DNA from: CANHVK01 sp046304235
Lineage (GTDB): Bacteria; Bacteroidota; Bacteroidia; Flavobacteriales_D; Crocinitomicaceae
Reading direction: 5' to 3'
NCBI GenBank assembly: GCA_046304235.1
Contig: JBKCEW010000034.1
Location: forward strand, 1-14,745
DNA: 14,745 bases
Part shown: piece after piece, positions 1 through 8,310 of the stretch
Layout: each line of letters begins with the position of its first letter
How positions within the stretch are numbered: position 1 is the first letter of the stretch
The notes under the pieces: model-generated
The model's database searches: none
Told to the model about the DNA's origin: nothing
What the model saw: the letters and a program-made list of their open reading frames with translations, nothing else
Translations under genes and position numbers: made by a program

Positions 1-1944
1 ATTATCATATATAAAGCACTTTATTTTTTCTCCATATTCTGAGGTAATGAATTTCTTGGGCATAATAAAAGAAGCCGTACCTAACTTATTTAATAAAGCT
101 TTAGTTTTTTCAGTAAAAAGAACATATAAATCATAATTTTGGAATGCTGTAGAATATGAAGCCGAAAAATAAGCTCTTGATTTTAGATCAATATTTTGCA
201 TTCTTACATAAGGCGGATTCCCAATAATCACATCAAAACCACCTCTCATAAAAACCTCTGGAAATTCTTTTTCCCACGAAAAGGCTTTGTCTCCTGCAAC
301 TTCAGGGTCGTCAATCAAGGAGTTTCCGCATTTAATATTGTTGTTCAGTGAATTCAGTTTTCTACCTTTTTGAGCCGTACGCAACCACAAAGAAAGTTTC
401 GCAATTTCAATACTTTCATCGTTTAAATCTACACCGTATAGGTTGTTCTCCAAAATACTGTTTTCCACATCACTCAACACCAAACTATCTCCCATTAATT
501 TGGCTTGCAATTCGTCAATGTAGGTGTGTTCTTCAATTAAAAATTCAAGTGCTTGGTTCAAAAATGCTCCCGAACCACAGGCTGGGTCGCAAATGGTCAA
601 TTGTAATAACCATTCTCGGTAAGTAGACAGTTTGTCAAGTAAGGCTTTTTTCGTCTTTGTTTGCAGGTTTTTCTCTGTATGGTATTCCTCTTCAATGAGT
701 TGTAATTCCTCTTTTTTCTCCGTACACAATTTCCCAACGGTATTATCTACGATGTATTTGGTAATGTATTTCGGAGTATAAAAAACGCCGTCTTTTTTAC
801 GTTTCGTTTTGGTTTTATCCACTGCATTCCCTTCAATTTCAGACTTTATCTCGTCGATTTCATTGAGGGAGTTTTCGAAAATATGCCCCAAAATATTAAC
901 ATCCACTTCGCTCTGAAAATCGTAATCACTCAATTTATGGGTATGCTCATATAAAAGTTGGTCATTGATTTTAAGGTTGTCTAAAAATTCATCGTTTTTA
1001 AACAGTCCTCCATTGTAAGCAAAGATTTCATGGGTTTCTTCAATGGCTTCGCCTGTTTTCTTTCCAAAAGCAGGTAATGTCACTTTTGCACCTTCGTTTA
1101 AGTCGTGGAAATACATCACATAACGATCATACAAAGAAACCGGAATACGCATTTTCTGCAAGTTTTCCCATTCTTTGTTAATGCGTCGTATCAAGTTAGT
1201 AGGCAATAACAAACGGTCTTCTGCGAAAAAGATAAATAGAAAACGGTCTAATAATTTTTGTGTCTTTTTGAACAATAACAATTTGTCGTGTTGTGGATTT
1301 AATTCTACTAAATTGTTGTACAATCCACGTTTAAAAGCAGAATAATCGTTGTAAAGTTGCTTCGTAATCGCATTTTCTTTCGAAACCGATTGATTGAGTA
1401 AGTTCGTTGGTAGGTTATTGGAAATACTTTCCCAATCTAAACAGCAATACAACACCGTAAATTCATCCTTGGTCAAGGTAAACAAGTTAAACTCTTGGTA
1501 TTGTGTTGTATTATCAATGTAAAAACGCAATTTCTCAAAATTAGAGGTAATCACATAGTTACAACCTGGTTGGTTCGTTTTATATCCAAACGCCTGTGCT
1601 TCAATCTTTGCTAAATCGGTTGTATCTGTTCCTTTCAATTCAATCACTCCAATTGCCTTTCCATCGATAACAATGGCGCCATCTACTTTTTTGCTATTGG
1701 TAATGTTTTTGAGTTCGGTCGTTAAGTTAAAATGTTCGGTCGGATTTAGTATGTATCCAAAAATGTTTACAAACAAATCTCTTAAAAATCCTTCTTGGTA
1801 TTGTTCTTCTTTGCTTTTACGGATATTTTGTTGAATTGTAGCATTTAAAAAATGTGCTTGAAACTTTTCCCATTTCTGAGAAATCACCGCATTGTTTAAT
1901 GTTTCAATGTGTTTTTTGAGTACCGATTGTTGAAATAAAGCCAT
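1..1944 (-). CDS. Type IIG restriction-modification enzyme (Eco57I-like N6-adenine methylase with fused nuclease), partial
   Basis: This is the first 648 codons of a gene that runs off the left edge; the frame is open from the ATG at 1944 to base 1. Residues about 40-125 look like a PD-(D/E)XK nuclease: E51, D88 and E102-L-K104 sit in a 'VDGAIVIDG...VIELKG' context, as in HsdR-type domains. A helical linker follows, including 'FLFIFFAEDRLL' near residue 240. The methylase part shows 'GVFYTPKYITKYIV' near 387, the SAM-binding motif I DPACGSGAF (453-461), 'YGVDLND' near 502 and the catalytic motif IV N576-P-P-Y. This order (nuclease, helical region, N6-adenine gamma-class methylase) is that of single-chain type IIG enzymes, which methylate and cleave DNA. 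Their C-terminal target-recognition domain would lie outside the window. A PglX-like defence methylase is a weaker alternative, because the N-terminal nuclease motif argues against it. The recognition sequence cannot be read from this part. Confidence 0.85.
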   Translation of the reverse strand, partial: MALFQQSVLKKHIETLNNAVISQKWEKFQAHFLNATIQQNIRKSKEEQYQEGFLRDLFVNIFGYILNPTEHFNLTTELKNITNSKKVDGAIVIDGKAIGVIELKGTDTTDLAKIEAQAFGYKTNQPGCNYVITSNFEKLRFYIDNTTQYQEFNLFTLTKDEFTVLYCCLDWESISNNLPTNLLNQSVSKENAITKQLYNDYSAFKRGLYNNLVELNPQHDKLLLFKKTQKLLDRFLFIFFAEDRLLLPTNLIRRINKEWENLQKMRIPVSLYDRYVMYFHDLNEGAKVTLPAFGKKTGEAIEETHEIFAYNGGLFKNDEFLDNLKINDQLLYEHTHKLSDYDFQSEVDVNILGHIFENSLNEIDEIKSEIEGNAVDKTKTKRKKDGVFYTPKYITKYIVDNTVGKLCTEKKEELQLIEEEYHTEKNLQTKTKKALLDKLSTYREWLLQLTICDPACGSGAFLNQALEFLIEEHTYIDELQAKLMGDSLVLSDVENSILENNLYGVDLNDESIEIAKLSLWLRTAQKGRKLNSLNNNIKCGNSLIDDPEVAGDKAFSWEKEFPEVFMRGGFDVIIGNPPYVRMQNIDLKSRAYFSASYSTAFQNYDLYVLFTEKTKALLNKLGTASFIMPKKFITSEYGEKIKCFIYDN

Positions 1945-1963
1945 AGGTAGACGAGATTTTTAA

Positions 1964-1993
1964 GAAAACTAAATTAATAAAAAGGATTTGCAA
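1964..1993 (-). promoter_or_regulatory. Candidate Bacteroidota promoter for the restriction-modification gene
   Basis: Read on the minus strand, TTTTTG (its TTG at 1993-1991) is followed after 19 bases by TAGTTTTC (1971-1964). This resembles the Bacteroidota pattern TTG-N17-23-TAnnTTTG with one mismatch in the -7 box. The box is about 20 bases upstream of the ATG at 1944. It suggests the gene can be transcribed separately from the zinc-ribbon gene that ends 82 bases upstream. This is inference from a motif only. Confidence 0.35.
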
Positions 1994-2026
1994 AAAGGAG
2001 TCTTAAAAAACAACTTTTAAACAAGC

Positions 2027-2785
2027 TTAATCATCTTCATATCGAGTAAAATTGATGTCTAAACTTTCTAATAGATTTAAAAATGCATGATATATTTCAG
2101 GGAAAACATTTGATCCATAGGTGTTTTTGATGTCTTTTCTAAAGATGGACGAGTGAAAATAGCGTTTCATTTCCCATTGCATCCCATCATCAGTAAGGTT
2201 AGTATATTCCTTATTCCATTTTGATGTTATAATGAAGGTTTCAAGTTTGATTCTATTTTCTTTCGAAAGAATAATCAAGTCATCAATCGGAAGTTTAGAT
2301 GTACCGTCTTTAAATTTCCTATCATCTAGAAAATCATTTAAATGTTTGTAAATTAGTATTCCGTCTAAATAATATACATCGTCGATTGCTGAATTATACC
2401 CTCCTTGATGAAAATGAAATCCGATACTTTTTTTATTATCTAATTTCTCTAAAAAGTCATTTTCTAAAAGTGTTTTAATTTTATCAGGAAGTTCATAGGG
2501 TGTAATTTCAGGTAAGGCTGAATTTATATTAGGTTCAAAATAAAAATCACTGTTTTCTCGATGATTGATAAGTTCGTGATCTAAAAAACCGGAACCGTCT
2601 TTTTTATAACTGATACAACAAGATTGACATGCCCAAATAGGTGAGTGGTTTGAAATACAGCATCCTCCAAGGATTATTTTTTTATTAAGTATATCCTCTT
2701 TAAGTGCATCATAATTTGGTTCGCCATAAAACCAACGTGACATTGGTTCTTTACATACCAAACATTTTTTGCGATTATCTTTCAT
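2027..2785 (-). CDS. Uncharacterised zinc-ribbon protein with a C-terminal alpha/beta domain
   Basis: This 252-residue soluble protein has no signal peptide or membrane segment. The N-terminus has paired cysteines C8-x2-C11 and C53-x2-C56, with 'YGEP' near 20 and 'ILGGCC' at 38-43 between them. That is a common short zinc-ribbon module of the form CxxC...GEP...GGC...WxCxxC. The C-terminal half (about 120-245) carries W190, then D200-G-M-Q-W204 and Y223-G-S-N-V-F-P229. I recognise this 'W...DGxxW...GSNxxP' pattern from uncharacterised bacterial proteins but cannot attach a function to it. The gene is on the same strand as the restriction-modification gene, 82 bases upstream of it, so a link to defence is possible but unproven. 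The ATG at 2785 is 17 bases downstream of a perfect -7 box, which supports the start. Confidence 0.75.
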   Translation of the reverse strand: MKDNRKKCLVCKEPMSRWFYGEPNYDALKEDILNKKIILGGCCISNHSPIWACQSCCISYKKDGSGFLDHELINHRENSDFYFEPNINSALPEITPYELPDKIKTLLENDFLEKLDNKKSIGFHFHQGGYNSAIDDVYYLDGILIYKHLNDFLDDRKFKDGTSKLPIDDLIILSKENRIKLETFIITSKWNKEYTNLTDDGMQWEMKRYFHSSIFRKDIKNTYGSNVFPEIYHAFLNLLESLDINFTRYEDD

Positions 2786-2802
2786 ATTTTCATTTTAAAG
2801 TT

Positions 2803-2810
2803 CAAAAATA
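2803..2810 (-). promoter_or_regulatory. -7 box (TATTTTTG) for the zinc-ribbon gene
   Basis: The minus strand reads TATTTTTG, a perfect match to the Bacteroidota TAnnTTTG -7 element, 17 bases before the ATG at 2785. No clear TTG -33 element lies at the usual spacing. The leader would be only about a dozen bases. Confidence 0.4.
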
Positions 2811-2905
2811 AGAGTGTAGAACGTAAACTATTTATGTGCTGATACTCTGTGTATGAAATTAACATCGTCTCATTGAAATTAACGAAATGTAACTAACAAA
2901 ATCAC

Positions 2906-2913
2906 TATCTTTG
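2906..2913 (+). promoter_or_regulatory. -7 box (TATCTTTG) for the ABC-F gene
   Basis: TATCTTTG matches the Bacteroidota -7 consensus TAnnTTTG and ends 21 bases before the ATG at 2935. The nearest TTG (2873-2875) is 30 bases upstream, too far for a standard -33 box, so only the -7 half is convincing. It is divergent from the promoter at 2803-2810. Confidence 0.5.
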
Positions 2914-2934
2914 CGGTAAACTTTTAAGCAATCT

Positions 2935-4554
2935 ATGATTTCTGTAAATAATTTGTCCCTACAATTTGGGAAACGTACACTTTTTGATGATGTAAACTTG
3001 AAGTTTGTAAACGGTAACTGTTATGGGGTTATCGGAGCAAACGGAGCAGGAAAATCTACTTTTTTAAAAATCTTAACTGGGGAACAAGATCCTACGAGTG
3101 GTCGTGTGGAATTGGAGCCTGGTAAACGTATGGCGGTTTTAAGTCAGAACCACTTTGCTTTTGATGCTTTTCCAGCGTTACAAACAGTAATTATGGGACA
3201 CAAGCGTTTGTTCGAAATTATGAACGAAAAAGATGCCTTGTATGCGAAAGCAGATTTTACAGAAGAAGATGGAATGCGTGCTTCTGAATTAGAGGGAGAA
3301 TTTGCAGATTTAGAAGGGTGGAATGCGGAAACGGATGCGGCAAGTTTATTGAGTAACTTAGGAATTGATGAGTCGAAACACGATGTGATCATGGGTGACT
3401 TACCAAGTGAAATCAAAGTACGTGTGTTATTAGCACAGGCTTTGTTTGGTAATCCTGATGTACTTGTACTGGATGAGCCTACCAACGACTTGGATTTGAA
3501 AACGATATCTTGGTTGGAGGATTTCTTATTAGATTTTAAAAACACCGTGATTGTTGTATCGCATGACCGTCACTTCTTAGATACAGTGTGTACGCACATT
3601 TGTGATATCGATTTTAGCAAAATCAACTTATTTACAGGTAACTATACCTTCTGGTACCAATCTTCGCAATTAGCTGCTCGTCAACGTAGCGACAAAAACA
3701 AAAAAGCGGAAGATAAAAAGAAAGAATTACAAGACTTTATCTCTCGTTTTTCTGCGAATGCTTCTAAGTCTAAACAGGCAACAAGTAGACGTAAGATGTT
3801 GGATAAATTAGATTTAGATGAAATTCAACCGTCTTCAAGAAAATATCCTGGAATTAACTTTGCTTCTGAACGTGATGCAGGTAACCAAATCTTAAGCGTT
3901 TCTAATTTGTCTAAATCGGTTGAAGGAAATTATTTATTCAAAGATTTGAACTTTACCTTAAACAAAGGAGATAAAGTGGCTATCATTTCTAAAAACTCAG
4001 TAGCGATTACTGCTTTATTTGAGATTTTAAATGATAGATCTAAAGCAGATACAGGTGATTTTACCTACGGAACAACGATTACAACAGCTTATTTACCAAA
4101 CGACAACAGTGAGTATTTTGAGTTTGATCAATCATTAATGGATTGGTTACGTCAATATGCTCAAACAGATGAAGAGAAAGAAGAGGTGAGTATCCGTGGT
4201 TTCTTAGGAAGAATGTTATTCTCTGGTGAAGAAGCATTTAAATCTGCAAAAGTATTATCAGGAGGGGAGAAGGTACGTTGTATGTTATCAAAAATGATGT
4301 TAGCGAAAGCAAACTTGTTAATGATGGACGAACCGACAAACCACTTAGACTTGGAATCGATTACTGCGTTAAACAACGGTATGCGTGATTTCCCTGGGAA
4401 TATCATTTTCACATCGCATGACCACGAGTTGGTGAACACTGTAGCGAATCGTATCATTGAAATTACACCAACAGGATTTATCGATAAGATGATGCCGTAT
4501 GATGATTATTTAGCGGATGCGCGTATAGCAGAGTTACAAGCAGAATTATATTAG
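2935..4554 (+). CDS. ybiT: ABC-F family ATPase, YbiT-type
   Basis: This 539-residue protein has two ABC ATPase domains and no membrane segments, the plan of ABC-F proteins, which act on ribosomes rather than in transport. NBD1 has Walker A G34-ANGAGKST, Walker B with D180-E181 and H210 in 'VVSHDRHF'. The linker between the domains (about 240-300) is rich in K, R and E and contains 'RFSANASKSKQATSRRK', as in YbiT. NBD2 has signature L441-SGGE, Walker B D465-E466 and H495. Two key motifs are lost. The NBD1 signature is LPSEI (156-160) instead of LSGGQ/E. The NBD2 Walker A position reads ISKNSVAITA (351-360), without the glycines and the GKS/T lysine. The composite site made of Walker A1 and signature 2 is therefore intact and the other is degenerate. 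The gene appears monocistronic and ends before a strong terminator. A role in translation is inferred from the family; resistance activity is not implied. Confidence 0.92.
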   Translation: MISVNNLSLQFGKRTLFDDVNLKFVNGNCYGVIGANGAGKSTFLKILTGEQDPTSGRVELEPGKRMAVLSQNHFAFDAFPALQTVIMGHKRLFEIMNEKDALYAKADFTEEDGMRASELEGEFADLEGWNAETDAASLLSNLGIDESKHDVIMGDLPSEIKVRVLLAQALFGNPDVLVLDEPTNDLDLKTISWLEDFLLDFKNTVIVVSHDRHFLDTVCTHICDIDFSKINLFTGNYTFWYQSSQLAARQRSDKNKKAEDKKKELQDFISRFSANASKSKQATSRRKMLDKLDLDEIQPSSRKYPGINFASERDAGNQILSVSNLSKSVEGNYLFKDLNFTLNKGDKVAIISKNSVAITALFEILNDRSKADTGDFTYGTTITTAYLPNDNSEYFEFDQSLMDWLRQYAQTDEEKEEVSIRGFLGRMLFSGEEAFKSAKVLSGGEKVRCMLSKMMLAKANLLMMDEPTNHLDLESITALNNGMRDFPGNIIFTSHDHELVNTVANRIIEITPTGFIDKMMPYDDYLADARIAELQAELY

Positions 4555-4565
4555 AAAACTATAAA

Positions 4566-4605
4566 TTCCTCCTTACCTTCGACAAGCTCAGTTGGACAGG
4601 AGGAA
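4566..4605. repeat. Intergenic hairpin with a dispersed-repeat-like core
   Basis: Eight-base perfect arms TTCCTCCT (4566-4573) and AGGAGGAA (4598-4605) enclose a 24-base loop. The loop holds TTCGACAAGCTCAG, a string I know from REP-like intergenic repeats in many bacteria. The element lies between two convergent genes, just upstream of the terminator at 4623-4656, a usual place for such repeats. Copy number in this genome cannot be seen from one window. Confidence 0.5.
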
Positions 4606-4622
4606 ACTGAAACCATAAATTT

Positions 4623-4656
4623 AAAAACGGCTACCTTTTAAAGTAGCCGTTTTTTT
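4623..4656. terminator. Bidirectional intrinsic terminator between convergent genes
   Basis: Perfect 12-base arms AAAAACGGCTAC (4623-4634) and GTAGCCGTTTTT (4643-4654) flank an 8-base loop. A T run follows on the plus strand and, because of the A-rich left arm, on the minus strand too. It serves the ABC-F gene (stop at 4554) and the aminopeptidase gene, whose stop begins 5 bases to the right. Confidence 0.9.
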
Positions 4657-4660
4657 GTGA

Positions 4661-7081
4661 TTAATTCAATAACTTTCTCAACACTTCTTTTGAGGCTTTA
4701 TCGATGTTTAGTTTTTCGATCGTGTTTTTAATGATGGTTTTGTTTTTGTCTTGTGAGTAATAATAGGTGATTGCTTCTTTAGCAGGTGTTGCTAAACGTG
4801 AATTTCCTTTTTGAGAAGCATCGATGATGTAGTTTAAAAGTGTTTCGTCAAAGTAGTTTATTTTTTTCAATACGGTAATGGCATTTACGCGCGTCATGAA
4901 TTCATATGAACTAGAAGTATAATCAATTAACTCATTTGCATATTCTTGTTTACCAGTGTGATTGTAAGCCATGCGTAACCATTTTATGCGTACGTTTTTT
5001 CCGTTTGTTCCATAAATATCTTTTGTGATATCTAAGTATGAAGTAGCGTTTTCAGGAAAGTTTTGATACAGTTTTTCAATTACATTTCCAATTTGGTGGT
5101 ATGATGAATCGGTTAATAACCCTTTGTAAATAAGTTCTAAAGAAGGGTGAATTGCTTTAGTTGATACAACAACCTCTTTGCGTAAACGAATGTCAGTATC
5201 AGTTAATCCTTTTTTGATTAATGTTAATGATTTTTCGTCTGTGTTTTCAATGATTTGATTGATGATTTCAGCTTTAATAACATAGAACTCGTTTGTTTGC
5301 ATGATTTTATCAAAAAGTGCTATTTTCTTTTCGAAAGAAGTTCCACGTAATGCAACAATAGCATCGTAGCGGTCAATCATATTTTTTGCTTTTAAAGCTT
5401 GGTTTGATAATTCTTCTAATGTTTTTTGAAAACTTACAGTCTTGATAATGTTACTGTTTGGGTCGAATAATACAAAGTCAATTGCTTTATTGCCCGGATT
5501 TGGAACAACCACTTTGTGTGTTTGTTTTTCAATCCATTCGTTAACTTTATCAGAAGTACCATCTTTATAAACGACCTCAAAATCAATTGGCATTTTAAAA
5601 AGTCCATTTAGATCGTTAGTAGTATGTGTTTGTTGGATAATAAACTCTGTAAAACGTTTGTTATCTCCTGATTTTAAATCTTTATACTCGACTTTATAAG
5701 CAGGTTCGCCACCTCTGTATATCCATTCTTCCCAAAACCAATCCAACGACATACCTAATTCATCTTGAAACGCGTTTAGTAAATCTTCAGAATCTACATT
5801 TTTGTAAGCATGGTCTTTTAGGTAGCGACGAATTCCACGGTTATAAGCTTCACGCCCAACAACGTATTTTAACATCTCTAGAATTTGAGAACCTTTTTGG
5901 TAAACAATTGAATTTGGAACTTCGGAATGAGCAAGTGGTTTTTTGTCTGTAGTCGTGATGGCTGCATCGGCTGATTTTCTTCGTCCCCAATCAAAATGGT
6001 CAAGTCCAAAACATTCTCTTTCTGCTAATAAGTTGTAGTGTGTAGCGAAACTTTCTTGTAACCAAAGGTGTGTTGTAGTTCTTCCTGTAACCAAATCTCC
6101 AAACCACTGGTGTGCCAATTCATGTGCATTTACAGCGACATAATATCCATCGTTAAAGCTTCGTTTATCTACTTGAAAGAAATCCCCAAAAATGGTTGCC
6201 GTGGTATTTTCCATCGCTCCATACATAAAATCTTGTACTGGAATTTGAGCGTATGATTTCCAAGGGTAAGGGAACCCAATCTCTTTTTCTAGGTAGTCAA
6301 AAATCTTTTTGCTGTATCGGTAAGTAGGTTCTAAACGTTCAGGATATTCAGGGTAATAGTACAGGTTCATCGGAACACCAGAGGCGGATTTTTGTTCGTC
6401 TATGGCATATTTTCCAATTCCTAACATTAATAAATAGGAAGCGTGAGGATTGGTAATACGGTAATGCCAAGTGGTTGTATTGTCCGTGTTTTTAGTCTCG
6501 CGAATTTTATCTCCGTTAGAAAGGACTTTGTATTCACTATCAAAAGTAACAACAACTTCCGTTATTAATTTATCATTCGCTAAGTCGTGCGCTGGAAACC
6601 AATAACGGTTGTCGTAGGCTTGTCCTTGTGTCCAAATTTGTTTTCTGGAAAGGTTTTTAGGGTCGTTCCATCCGATAAAATAAATTCCTTTTTTCGGATT
6701 AGCTTCATAGGAAATGGTTAAACTATCTTTTTCATCCCAAGTCAATTTTCGTTCTGGGTAAATGATAATTCCTTGGTCTGTAGTTTTGTATTTTACCGAA
6801 GTTCCATTTAATAACGCTTGGTTCACACGGATACCAGGTCCATCCAAAAAGATAGAATCTACTTGATCTCTCAGTGGAGTAAAAAAGTGTGTCACTTTTC
6901 CTTTAACTAAGCCTAATTTAGGTTCGAAATTTACTTCCAAACGCATGCGTTCGAAATCGACAGAGTGTTCTCTAGGAGTAGATAAAGGGTCATGCAAATG
7001 ACAAACTATATCGGTTTGTGCAAATGTTAAACTACTAAATAATAATGGAATTGAGTATAAAAAGAATTTCGTTTTTTTCAT
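4661..7081 (-). CDS. Secreted M1 family zinc aminopeptidase
   Basis: This 806-residue protein removes N-terminal amino acids from peptides. It starts with a signal peptide: K2-K3, a hydrophobic stretch 'FFLYSIPLLFSSLTFA' and likely cleavage near residues 21-23, so it should act in the periplasm or outside the cell. The catalytic domain carries the exopeptidase motif G288-AMEN292, the zinc motif H320-E-L-A-H324, the third zinc ligand E343 (18 residues after the second histidine) and a likely catalytic tyrosine Y394 in 'IVYQKGSQ'. An N-terminal beta domain precedes it. Residues from about 555 to the end look helical and HEAT-like. All catalytic residues are present. The gene follows the FAD oxidoreductase by 9 bases, so the two are probably one operon, and a terminator stands just past its stop. 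Substrate preference cannot be read from the sequence. Confidence 0.95.
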   Translation of the reverse strand: MKKTKFFLYSIPLLFSSLTFAQTDIVCHLHDPLSTPREHSVDFERMRLEVNFEPKLGLVKGKVTHFFTPLRDQVDSIFLDGPGIRVNQALLNGTSVKYKTTDQGIIIYPERKLTWDEKDSLTISYEANPKKGIYFIGWNDPKNLSRKQIWTQGQAYDNRYWFPAHDLANDKLITEVVVTFDSEYKVLSNGDKIRETKNTDNTTTWHYRITNPHASYLLMLGIGKYAIDEQKSASGVPMNLYYYPEYPERLEPTYRYSKKIFDYLEKEIGFPYPWKSYAQIPVQDFMYGAMENTTATIFGDFFQVDKRSFNDGYYVAVNAHELAHQWFGDLVTGRTTTHLWLQESFATHYNLLAERECFGLDHFDWGRRKSADAAITTTDKKPLAHSEVPNSIVYQKGSQILEMLKYVVGREAYNRGIRRYLKDHAYKNVDSEDLLNAFQDELGMSLDWFWEEWIYRGGEPAYKVEYKDLKSGDNKRFTEFIIQQTHTTNDLNGLFKMPIDFEVVYKDGTSDKVNEWIEKQTHKVVVPNPGNKAIDFVLFDPNSNIIKTVSFQKTLEELSNQALKAKNMIDRYDAIVALRGTSFEKKIALFDKIMQTNEFYVIKAEIINQIIENTDEKSLTLIKKGLTDTDIRLRKEVVVSTKAIHPSLELIYKGLLTDSSYHQIGNVIEKLYQNFPENATSYLDITKDIYGTNGKNVRIKWLRMAYNHTGKQEYANELIDYTSSSYEFMTRVNAITVLKKINYFDETLLNYIIDASQKGNSRLATPAKEAITYYYSQDKNKTIIKNTIEKLNIDKASKEVLRKLLN

Positions 7082-7090
7082 TATAATTAA

Positions 7091-8230
7091 TTAAAATAAT
7101 TCACTTAATTGTTTGCCAACTTGAGAGCCAATTGCAACGCCCATACCACCCATACGAACACCAACGGCAATGCGTTTTCCAATTTTTTCTACAATCGGTT
7201 TTTTTTCTTCACCTACTCCCATAATTCCAGACCAACGGTGCTCGATAACAGGTTTGAATTTTGGTGTGATTGTATTGTAAAGCAATGCTTCTAACGATGA
7301 TTGAATGGTTTCAGTCAAGCCGAAATCGGTAGTTGTTTCTCCATCGAAATCTAAATTTCTTCCACCCCCTAATAAGATACGGTTGTCAATGTTTCGGAAA
7401 TAATAATATCCTTTTTGGTAATGAAATGTCCCTTTTAATTCCAAGTTTGGAATAGGTTCTGTAATCAACACTTGGGCTCTTGCTGGTTTTACTCTATCTG
7501 GGAAAAATTCAGTTGCCAATCCGTTCGTACAAATGAATAAATGTGCCCCTTTTATTTCTCCAATGTTTGTGTCAAGCATTACATTACTAGCATCTTCTTG
7601 GAAATGATTGACATTTACACCAAACAAACATTTGATGTTTTCTGAAATTGTTTTTTGATAAAACGCTTGATTTAGTAGTGAAGTGTCAATTTGTCCTTCT
7701 AAACGATTGAAGTAAGAGGTCGAAATATGATTAAAACCAAATTTGTTTGATACGATGTTGTCTTCTGAATAAATATTGTCAAATCCAGTAATTTCTTTTC
7801 CTTTTTGATTTAAGTATTGGATAAAATCTGCACTTAATAATTCCGCTTGGGGAGTATCTGTATGAATTAAGTCCCAAGAACCATTTTGTTGATAGTCAAA
7901 TTTTTCAGGAGGGATAATTGAAAATAAGCGTTTTAATCCATTCCAACGCATCTCTAAAGTGTCCCAAACTTGATTTTCAGGAATATGTTGAAGGTCGTCG
8001 TATAATTCCGTTGGGCTTCCAAAACACGCAAAGCCAGCATTTTTAGAACTTGCTCCAGAAGGTAAATATCCACGTTCGAGTATTAAAATCGAAGCATTTG
8101 GATGTTTCTCCCTTAGGTAAATTGCTGTTGAGTAACCTACTATTCCAGCACCAATCACAATAAAATCGGTGTTTGAAAAGTACGTTTTTTGTTCCCAGTA
8201 ACTTAATTTATCGATGGATAGTGGTTGCAT
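7091..8230 (-). CDS. FAD-dependent oxidoreductase of the D-amino-acid oxidase (DAO) family
   Basis: This 379-residue protein has the Rossmann FAD motif 'VIGAGIVG' (G27-A-G29-IV-G32) with the ribose-binding E52 at the end of the second strand. It is followed by 'SGASSKNAGF', typical of DAO enzymes such as glycine oxidase, glutamylputrescine oxidase and the MnmC oxidase domain. The C-terminus has the second FAD-contacting stretch 'GVRMGGMGVAIGSQVG'. These enzymes oxidise secondary or primary amines or amino acids. The substrate is not identifiable here. It is the first gene of a two-gene operon, 9 bases before the M1 aminopeptidase, which fits amino-acid or peptide breakdown. There is no signal peptide, so it should be cytoplasmic. 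The ATG at 8230 sits about 13 bases below a near-consensus -7 box. Confidence 0.85.
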   Translation of the reverse strand: MQPLSIDKLSYWEQKTYFSNTDFIVIGAGIVGYSTAIYLREKHPNASILILERGYLPSGASSKNAGFACFGSPTELYDDLQHIPENQVWDTLEMRWNGLKRLFSIIPPEKFDYQQNGSWDLIHTDTPQAELLSADFIQYLNQKGKEITGFDNIYSEDNIVSNKFGFNHISTSYFNRLEGQIDTSLLNQAFYQKTISENIKCLFGVNVNHFQEDASNVMLDTNIGEIKGAHLFICTNGLATEFFPDRVKPARAQVLITEPIPNLELKGTFHYQKGYYYFRNIDNRILLGGGRNLDFDGETTTDFGLTETIQSSLEALLYNTITPKFKPVIEHRWSGIMGVGEEKKPIVEKIGKRIAVGVRMGGMGVAIGSQVGKQLSELF

Positions 8231-8243
8231 TCATAAGTTTTTT

Positions 8244-8251
8244 TAAAGATA
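8244..8251 (-). promoter_or_regulatory. Candidate -7 box for the oxidoreductase-aminopeptidase operon
   Basis: The minus strand reads TATCTTTA, one base off TAnnTTTG, 13 bases before the ATG at 8230. That is the same spacing range as the other -7 boxes in this window. No clear -33 element is visible, and the region is AT-rich, so a chance match is possible. Confidence 0.3.
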
Positions 8252-8310
8252 TAAATCATTTTTTAAAATATGAATGTCATTTTGTCAGAAGTTATCAATT
8301 GGCATAAAGA

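Noticed and set aside
348..626. A 92-codon open frame on the plus strand
   Set aside because: It is antisense to the methylase core of the restriction enzyme (motif I is at 562-588), and its peptide has no family character.
3144..3545. A 133-codon open frame on the minus strand, and a 98-codon one at 4161-4457
   Set aside because: Both are antisense to ABC-F domains with full motifs; their peptides are serine- and lysine-rich mirror products.
4661..8230. A dedicated peptide-catabolism system including the dipeptide epimerase
   Set aside because: The aminopeptidase and oxidoreductase share an operon, but the epimerase is about 3 kb away with its own promoter, so a single system is not supported.
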